A DNA stretch of 6,249 bases, taken from Treponema sp. UBA4232 (GTDB lineage Bacteria; Spirochaetota; Spirochaetia; Treponematales; Treponemataceae). The translations under genes were made by a program, and so were the position numbers. The notes under the pieces were generated by a model. It did no database searches. It had not been told where the DNA came from and saw only the letters and a list, made by a program, of their open reading frames with translations. The DNA lies in the NCBI GenBank assembly GCA_002396325.1, contig DGXM01000092.1, forward strand, positions 1 to 6,249, read 5' to 3'. Below are positions 1 through 4,452 of the stretch, piece after piece; within the stretch, counting starts at the first letter, position 1, and each line of letters begins with the position of its first letter.

Positions 1-1
1 T

Positions 2-493
2 CATGTGTGTCATTGTTTTGTTGTGGGACCGAAAGGCGAAACAAATGGAATGAGCGATGACGGTGAACCTTCTGGAACTGCCGGAAGACCGATGCTCGAT
101 GTGCTCAAGGGAAGCGGAATCACGAACATACTGGTCACGGTAACAAGATATTTCGGCGGCACTTTGCTCGGTACAGGTGGACTTGTGCGCGCTTATGGTG
201 ATTCTGTAAAAGCGGTTCTTGCCGTATGTAAAACCGAAGAACTGGTGGAGAAATCGACTTTCAAATTTTCTGCTGACTACGGAGCGTATGAGGCTGTCAA
301 AAGATTCTATTCGAAATTCCATATCACAATGCTGCATGAAGATTTTGGAACAGACGTGAATGTCTGCGGTGAAATATGGAAAAGTGAAGAAGATGAATTT
401 TCTGCAGGAATAAAAAATCTTACAAAAGGAAAGTCCGAAGTGATTTTAGGAGGAAAAAATGCATCTGATTTTTATACGCCACGGCGACCCTGA
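2..493 (+). CDS. yigZ: YigZ/IMPACT (UPF0029) family protein, 5' partial
   Basis: The reading frame is open from the left edge, so the true start lies upstream. The visible 163 residues begin HVCHCFVVG and contain the family hallmarks in order: SDDGEPSGTAGRP (about nt 53-91), then TRYFGG, LLGTGG and LVRAYG (about nt 140-202). A weaker C-terminal part of roughly 80 residues matches the place of the DUF1949 ferredoxin-like domain. Full-length relatives have about 200 residues, so some 40 N-terminal residues are missing. Eukaryotic IMPACT proteins act on the GCN1/GCN2 translational control pathway; the bacterial role is not settled, although a nucleic-acid or ribosome connection is often suggested. 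The GTG at 5 is only an internal valine and should not be taken as the start. The last 35 bp overlap the next gene, so the two are co-transcribed. The family call is secure; no exact function can be given. Confidence 0.93.
   Translation, partial: HVCHCFVVGPKGETNGMSDDGEPSGTAGRPMLDVLKGSGITNILVTVTRYFGGTLLGTGGLVRAYGDSVKAVLAVCKTEELVEKSTFKFSADYGAYEAVKRFYSKFHITMLHEDFGTDVNVCGEIWKSEEDEFSAGIKNLTKGKSEVILGGKNASDFYTPRRP
448..453 (+). promoter_or_regulatory. Shine-Dalgarno sequence of the phosphatase gene
   Basis: AGGAGG lies five bases (AAAAA) before the ATG at 459, inside the coding sequence of the upstream YigZ-family gene. It fixes the phosphatase start and shows that this genome uses strong Shine-Dalgarno initiation for at least one internal cistron. 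The three promoter-proximal genes downstream have no comparable site. Confidence 0.88.
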
Positions 494-1235
494 TTACAAA
501 AATAATACGCTGACGGAAAAAGGAAAACGTGAAGCGGACTTGCTTGCCCGCCGCGTGGAAAACTGGCGCATTGATGATTTGTATCTTTCGCCTTACGGAC
601 GTGCTCAGGACACAGCAAAACCATTTCTTTCAAAAGTCAAAGTCATTCCTGAAACATTGCCCTGGCTCAAGGAATTTGACTGCAGAATCACCGATCCAAA
701 AACAAAGCAGGAAAGAGGCTGCTGGGACTGGCTTCCGATGGACTTCTACGGTGAAAAGAAATTTTTTGACCGCGAGGACTGGCTTAAATCAAAAGCGATG
801 AGGGGCGGGATGGTCGAAACCCGTTATGATTCTGTCTGCAAAGGTCTTGATGAAATTCTTGCTTCTTATGATTATTCCCGTCACGATCCATGGACTGCCG
901 TTTATAATTGTCTTCCCCATTTGACGGATGAAGAGGCTGCCGTGGACACTCATCTTTTGGCACAGCAGAAAAATCTTGATGAAAGAAACATTGTTTTTGT
1001 CTGTCACCTTGGTGTTATGTTTGCAATGATTTCTCACCTTACCGGAATATCTCCTGTCGTTCTGTGGCAGGGTTTTTTCGTAGCACCGACTTCCGTCACC
1101 GTTCTGGGAGCGGAGGAAAGAGTGCCGGGGCAGGTTGTGTTCCGTATGCAGCAGATGGGAGATGTGCGTCATTTGATTGAAGGCGGAGAGCCTGTTTCCG
1201 ATTCGGGTTTTTTCGGCCATAATCTTTCCTTGTAG
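459..1235 (+). CDS. Histidine phosphatase (phosphoglycerate mutase-like) superfamily protein
   Basis: The 258-residue product opens with the superfamily signature IRHGD, placing the phosphorylated histidine at H8 next to R7. The other active-site positions are visible: R48 in SPYGRAQ, a candidate acid E72 in LKEFD, and the second histidine H183 in VFVCHLGVM. Members transfer a phosphate through phospho-histidine and include phosphatases of sugars, nucleotides and phosphoproteins as well as mutases. The insert between about residues 75 and 175, rich in Trp, Asp and Lys, is larger than in small cobC/SixA-type proteins and gives no substrate clue. No signal peptide or membrane segment is seen, so it should be cytoplasmic. 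The ATG is fixed by the AGGAGG at 448-453. The 35-bp overlap with the YigZ-family gene indicates translational coupling. The superfamily call is firm; the substrate is unknown. Confidence 0.9.
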   Translation: MHLIFIRHGDPDYKNNTLTEKGKREADLLARRVENWRIDDLYLSPYGRAQDTAKPFLSKVKVIPETLPWLKEFDCRITDPKTKQERGCWDWLPMDFYGEKKFFDREDWLKSKAMRGGMVETRYDSVCKGLDEILASYDYSRHDPWTAVYNCLPHLTDEEAAVDTHLLAQQKNLDERNIVFVCHLGVMFAMISHLTGISPVVLWQGFFVAPTSVTVLGAEERVPGQVVFRMQQMGDVRHLIEGGEPVSDSGFFGHNLSL

Positions 1236-1260
1236 GAGAATTGCCGCCGCTCCTATTTTC
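1233..1260 (+). terminator. Possible intrinsic terminator of the yigZ-phosphatase operon
   Basis: TAGGAG (1233-1238, including the phosphatase stop codon) pairs with CTCCTA (1250-1255) around an 11-base loop, followed by TTTTC. The stem is only six base pairs and the T-run is short, so termination may be partial. The T-run doubles as the likely -35 element of the pepF promoter. Confidence 0.4.
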
Positions 1261-1284
1261 AAAAATCTCTTGTTGTGATACACT
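1256..1284 (+). promoter_or_regulatory. Promoter of pepF, predicted leaderless
   Basis: A -35 candidate TTTTCA (1256-1261) is separated by 17 bp from a -10 candidate TACACT (1279-1284). The TGA directly before it supplies the TG of an extended -10. Six bases (AACCGT) then lead straight to the ATG at 1291, so the predicted transcription start is the A of the start codon. No Shine-Dalgarno sequence lies within 20 bases of the ATG. Taken alone the hexamers are only moderate matches; the identical spacing at era and glgX raises confidence. Confidence 0.6.
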
Positions 1285-1290
1285 AACCGT

Positions 1291-3096
1291 ATGAGCAAAG
1301 AAACAATACCTTTAAGAAAAGATGTTCCCGCGGAATACAAGTGGGACCTCTCGACAATTTATAAGTCTGATGATGAATGGGAATCCGACCTGAAGGCTGT
1401 TCTCGCCGCAACCGAAAAACTCGCTTCTTTCAAAGGCCGTCTTGGAGAAAGTAAGGAAACTCTTCTTGAAGCACTCCATGCCGACGAGGCACTGGACAAA
1501 CTTTTGGAGAATGTCTATCACTACGCAAGCCTTTTGAACGAGGCTGACCAGGGTGACTCCACGGCACAGGATAAAGTGAACCGTGCAATGATGGCCTACA
1601 CAAAAGCCGGTGCTTCAACAAGTTTTTATGTACCGGAACTTCTTTCAATTCCCGATGAGAAAATCAATTCATGGATTGAAGACCCTGCTTTTACCGATTA
1701 TAAAATCTACATCAAAAAAATCCTTCACACAAAACCGCACACTCTTTCGGAAAAAGAGGAAAAGCTTCTCGCTCTGCAGTCAGAGTCAGGACAGACCGCA
1801 AGCACGACATTCAGTCTTTTGAATGATGTTGACATGAACTTCGGCACCGTGCATGTTGATGGAAAAGAACTTCCTTTAACTCACGGCACCTGGAGCAATT
1901 TCCTTGAAAATCAAAACCGTGAAGTCCGCAAGGAAGCCTACGGAAAATTCTACGGAGTTTATGAAGGACACGCAAACACTCTGGCAGCTTTGTATGCCGG
2001 CTCGGTCGCAAACGATGTGTTCCATTCCCGCGCAAGAGGATACAATTCTTCTCTAGAGGCGGCTCTTTACGGAGACAAGGTTCCTGTTGAAGTCTACCAC
2101 AATCTGATTGACACCGTGCACAAAAATCTTGGTGCGCTTCACCGCTTCTATTCGCTCAGGAAAAAAGCTCTTGGTGTTGATGAACTTCGCCACTACGATG
2201 TTTATGTTCCGCTTGTAAAATCAGTAAAGACCCGCATCACTTACGAGGAGTCCGTTGAGATTGTGCGCAAGGCTCTTGCTGTTTTGGGAAAAGAATACAC
2301 GGACACTTTGTGCAACGGACTTCTTCACGGTTGGGCGGACCGCTATGAAAACAAGGGAAAGAATTCCGGAGCATTTTCTTCGGGCTGCTACAGGGGATAT
2401 CCGTACATTCTCTTGAACTACGATGAGGAGACACTTCGCGATGTGTACACAATGGCACACGAGGGCGGACACTCAATGCACTCCTGGTACAGTGTTCACA
2501 ACAATCCGTTCATGTGCTACGAGTACACCATTTTCGAGGCAGAGGTTGCCTCCACATTCAACGAAGAGCTTGTGTTTGAATATCTTTTAAAAGACGCAAG
2601 GGAAAAGGGTGACAAAAATCTTGCCACATATCTTCTTGCAATGAGGGCCAACGACATTCTTGCAACACTCCACCGCCAGACCATGTTTGCAGAGTTTGAA
2701 CTGAAATCCCACGAAAGCGTGGAGCAGGGAATTCCTCTTACAACAGAAAAACTCCGTTCAATGTACCGCGAGCTTTTGGAATTGTACTTCGGTCCCGAGA
2801 TGCACTTTGAAAAATCAAGCGACCTTGAGGGACTCCGCATTCCGCACTTCTACAATGCCTTCTACGTCTACAAGTATGCCACTGGAATTTCCGCATCCCT
2901 TGCACTTGCAAAGCGTGTGACCTGCGGCGGCGAAAAGGAAAAAGAGGACTACTTCAAATTCCTAAAGAGCGGCGGTTCCCGTTATCCGATTGAAAGCCTC
3001 CGTGTTGCAGGCGTTGACATGACAAGCACAGAACCGGTACAGGCTGCCCTTGATACTTTCGCCTCTTTGGTGGATCAGCTTGAAAAAGAACTGTAA
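1291..3096 (+). CDS. pepF: Oligoendopeptidase F, M3 family zinc metallopeptidase
   Basis: The 601-residue product has the normal length for the PepF/M3B family. These cytosolic zinc peptidases cut short peptides, recycling peptide fragments and sometimes processing signal or quorum peptides. The zinc site is intact: HEGGH at residues 390-394 (two histidine ligands and the catalytic E391), and a downstream EAEVAST segment whose E418 is the probable third ligand. The family's C-terminal signature IPHFYNAFYVYKYATG (517-532) carries the Tyr/His residues that contact substrate. The helical N-terminal part (about 1-190) precedes the catalytic domain (about 200-590). No signal peptide is present. 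The ATG at 1291 is the natural family start and has no ribosome binding site, but sits six bases after a -10-like hexamer. Leucine codons are mostly CTT/CTC, unlike era downstream where TTG makes up about half. The gene appears to be its own transcription unit. Confidence 0.96.
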   Translation: MSKETIPLRKDVPAEYKWDLSTIYKSDDEWESDLKAVLAATEKLASFKGRLGESKETLLEALHADEALDKLLENVYHYASLLNEADQGDSTAQDKVNRAMMAYTKAGASTSFYVPELLSIPDEKINSWIEDPAFTDYKIYIKKILHTKPHTLSEKEEKLLALQSESGQTASTTFSLLNDVDMNFGTVHVDGKELPLTHGTWSNFLENQNREVRKEAYGKFYGVYEGHANTLAALYAGSVANDVFHSRARGYNSSLEAALYGDKVPVEVYHNLIDTVHKNLGALHRFYSLRKKALGVDELRHYDVYVPLVKSVKTRITYEESVEIVRKALAVLGKEYTDTLCNGLLHGWADRYENKGKNSGAFSSGCYRGYPYILLNYDEETLRDVYTMAHEGGHSMHSWYSVHNNPFMCYEYTIFEAEVASTFNEELVFEYLLKDAREKGDKNLATYLLAMRANDILATLHRQTMFAEFELKSHESVEQGIPLTTEKLRSMYRELLELYFGPEMHFEKSSDLEGLRIPHFYNAFYVYKYATGISASLALAKRVTCGGEKEKEDYFKFLKSGGSRYPIESLRVAGVDMTSTEPVQAALDTFASLVDQLEKEL

Positions 3097-3106
3097 GCGG
3101 TGACGG

Positions 3107-3286
3107 CCCGGGATGAGGAATCGTCCCGGGATTGAGTTCTGTGCGGCCTGCGGTGGTGCGGATGAAGAATCCCAGCCCCGATTGGAAGGCCCACGCTAGT
3201 GGTTCCGAATTGACAGCGAAGCTTCAAGGCGGAATGGAGCGCCAGCGGAAGCCTGGAAAGCGGGTTTGATTTTGACATGGAAAATC
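3107..3286 (+). other. Structured non-coding region, possible RNA element or dispersed repeat
   Basis: This gap holds no convincing gene but a string of hairpins. At 3107-3130 CCCGGGATGA pairs with TCGTCCCGGG over ten positions (one G-T wobble) around a GGAA loop, a GNRA-type tetraloop. At 3179-3212 CGATTGGAA..CCAC pairs with GTGG TTCC.AATTG (13 pairs, a GGC bulge, a single-G bulge, loop GCTA). At 3221-3252 GCTTC and GGCG pair with CGCC and GAAGC. At 3268-3286 GATTTT pairs with AAAATC. Bases 3101-3200 are 63% G+C, whereas the era-glgX gap is AT-rich. The wobbles T3114-G3123 and G3180-T3211 pair only if the + strand is transcribed. GGATGAGGAATC (3111-3122) recurs as GGATGAAGAATC (3160-3171). 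It could be a pepF 3' UTR, a small RNA or a dispersed intergenic repeat; sequence alone cannot decide. No known riboswitch or RNA family is recognised. Confidence 0.45.
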
Positions 3287-3326
3287 TCATTCGGGATGAA
3301 CGGTGAAAAGGCGTGGTGCTCCTTGA

Positions 3327-3356
3327 AAAAATCTCTGGATTTTTGTTTTCTTTTCT
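3327..3356 (+). terminator. Possible terminator before era
   Basis: AAAAATC (3327-3333) pairs perfectly with GATTTTT (3338-3344) around TCTG and is followed by a pyrimidine-rich GTTTTCTTTTC. The stem is AT-rich and therefore weak. It would end transcripts coming from pepF or from the structured gap, just ahead of the era -10 element. Confidence 0.35.
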
Positions 3357-3364
3357 TCTATAAT
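3336..3364 (+). promoter_or_regulatory. Promoter of era, predicted leaderless
   Basis: A perfect TATAAT (3359-3364) is followed by six bases (ATTGAT) and then the ATG at 3371, so transcription should begin at the start codon. The -35 is poor: TGGATT at 3336-3341 with a 17-bp spacer matches three of six consensus bases. The 20 bases before the ATG are pyrimidine- and AT-rich with no Shine-Dalgarno match, which agrees with a leaderless message. Confidence 0.6.
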
Positions 3365-3370
3365 ATTGAT

Positions 3371-4300
3371 ATGGAAATTAATGAAAATAATGTTGCGGCT
3401 GATTTGCCTCCTGTTGGACCCAAGACCGCGTTGGTTTCGATTATCGGGCGGCCTTCTGCAGGTAAGTCCACTTTTTTGAATACGGCGAGCGGTGAAAAAA
3501 TCAGCATAGTGTCTTCGATTCCACAGACGACCAGAAATGCCATCCGCGGAATCGTGAATACTTCGCTCGGGCAGTTGGTTTTTGTGGATACTCCCGGTTT
3601 GCATTTGAGCGAGAAAAAAATGAATCTGAAGCTTACTCAGATTGCTTCCGAGCAGATTGCCGACAGTGATGCGGTTTTGTATGTGATTGATGCTACCCGC
3701 GACCACGGTGAGGAAGAGGCTTTGATTGCGAAGATGGCACTGCCTTATGCGGAGAAGCTCGTGATTGCGATTAACAAGATTGAGGATGCACGTGCGGATG
3801 TTGCGTCTGCCCGCGCTTTTGTGGATTTGTATTTTCCCGGTTTCGATAAGTCCCGTGTTGTGGAGATGAGTGCAAAGGCCGACCAGAATGTGAACGAGGT
3901 GCTTAAGGCTTTGTATGCTCTTTCTCCCGAGGCTCCCCATTTGTATCCCGAGGAATTTTACACGGATCAGGAAGTCGAGTTCCGCATTTCGGAGATTATA
4001 CGCGAACAGGCAATCAACCGTCTGCAGCAGGAGGTTCCGCACGCGCTTTACGTGAGCATTGAGGATATGCAGATGGCGGGGCAGAATCATCTGAAGGTGA
4101 GGGCTTTCATTTGCGTTGAAAGGGAGAGTCAGAAGGGCATCGTGATTGGAAAGGGGGCTTCGCTCATAAAGGAAATCCGCGTGGAGAGCATCAAGGCCTG
4201 CAGAAAGATTTTTCCGTACCGTGTTGATTTGGATTTGCGCGTGAAAGTGGATAGAAACTGGCGGCAGAAGGACAAGGTGCTTGACAAACTGCTGAATTAG
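3371..4300 (+). CDS. era: GTPase Era, 16S rRNA-binding 30S assembly factor
   Basis: The 309-residue product matches Era (about 300 residues), an essential GTPase that binds the 3' end of 16S rRNA during 30S subunit maturation. The G domain shows G1 GRPSAGKST (26-34), G3 DTPG (73-76), G4 NKIE (135-138) and G5 SAK (167-169). The second half is the KH RNA-binding domain, with VIGKGASLIKEI from residue 258 and the family tail RVKVDRNWR. Two positions are unusual: G4 ends in Glu where NKxD is the rule, and aligning with familiar Era sequences puts Ala at the last glycine of the KH GxxG loop (GKGA). The frame is open upstream to about 3266, but ATG 3371 gives the usual family N-terminus and lies six bases after TATAAT. 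Era is often clustered with rnc or ybeY; here it stands alone between pepF and glgX. Leucine is largely TTG. Confidence 0.95.
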   Translation: MEINENNVAADLPPVGPKTALVSIIGRPSAGKSTFLNTASGEKISIVSSIPQTTRNAIRGIVNTSLGQLVFVDTPGLHLSEKKMNLKLTQIASEQIADSDAVLYVIDATRDHGEEEALIAKMALPYAEKLVIAINKIEDARADVASARAFVDLYFPGFDKSRVVEMSAKADQNVNEVLKALYALSPEAPHLYPEEFYTDQEVEFRISEIIREQAINRLQQEVPHALYVSIEDMQMAGQNHLKVRAFICVERESQKGIVIGKGASLIKEIRVESIKACRKIFPYRVDLDLRVKVDRNWRQKDKVLDKLLN

Positions 4301-4319
4301 GCGGCAGGAGGCAGGGTGG

Positions 4320-4342
4320 AACTGATTTGTACGGCAGTTTTT
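4320..4342 (+). terminator. Weak terminator candidate after era
   Basis: AACTG (4320-4324) pairs with CAGTT (4335-4339) around a 10-base loop, and the right arm runs into TTTTT (4338-4342). It lies 20 bases past the era stop. The five-pair stem makes this only a weak candidate, but no better one is present in the gap. Confidence 0.25.
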
Positions 4343-4352
4343 GGAGATGTTT

Positions 4353-4412
4353 TCCATAATTTTCTACAATGTTTTTATAAAAAAATCTTAAATTTATGGA
4401 TTTCGTAAATTT
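4353..4412. repeat. Overlapping AT-rich inverted repeats upstream of the glgX promoter
   Basis: AAATTTA (4390-4396) and TAAATTT (4406-4412) form a seven-base inverted repeat with a nine-base spacer, ending four bases before the -35 element. The left arm region also pairs with an earlier copy: TCCATAA (4353-4359) is the exact reverse complement of TTATGGA (4394-4400), giving two mutually exclusive foldings. The position would suit an operator or an UP-like AT-rich activator site. In an AT-rich gap chance is a real alternative. Confidence 0.35.
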
Positions 4413-4416
4413 CCAC

Positions 4417-4446
4417 TTGAAAAAAGAAAAGCACCTATGGTATAAT
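4417..4446 (+). promoter_or_regulatory. Strong promoter of glgX, predicted leaderless
   Basis: TTGAAA (4417-4422, five of six consensus bases) and a perfect TATAAT (4441-4446) are separated by 18 bp, and TGG directly before the -10 gives an extended -10. Six bases (CAAGCT) then lead to the ATG at 4453, so the expected transcript starts on the start codon. No Shine-Dalgarno sequence is placed for this ATG. This is the best-matching sigma70-type promoter in the window. Confidence 0.78.
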
Positions 4447-4452
4447 CAAGCT

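Noticed and set aside
789..1340. A 183-codon minus-strand open frame across the phosphatase 3' end and the pepF start
   Set aside because: It is antisense to two well-supported genes, covers the pepF promoter, and its product shows no recognisable motif.
3272..3277. A perfect TTGACA -35 hexamer in the pepF-era gap
   Set aside because: No acceptable -10 lies 16-18 bases downstream, and the bases are part of a GATTTT/AAAATC hairpin, so it is probably coincidence.
3075..3290. A 71-codon minus-strand open frame spanning the structured pepF-era gap
   Set aside because: The product is low-complexity, rich in Ser, Arg, His and Pro, as expected from reading GC-rich hairpins. It overlaps the pepF end and has no clear ribosome binding site.
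3266..3370. An upstream extension of era from a TTG at 3266
   Set aside because: The 35 extra residues are unlike Era N-termini, the region contains the TATAAT promoter, and ATG 3371 gives the normal family length.
3287..4357. A 356-codon open frame on the minus strand covering all of era
   Set aside because: It is a shadow of the era codon pattern. The translation has no recognisable domain and no start signal, and era itself has intact conserved motifs.
1261..4388. The word AAAAATCT found ahead of pepF (1261), era (3327) and glgX (4381)
   Set aside because: Its distance to the start codon varies (30, 44 and 72 bases), and the same word occurs inside coding regions (around 413-421), so it is a common AT-rich string rather than a regulatory box.
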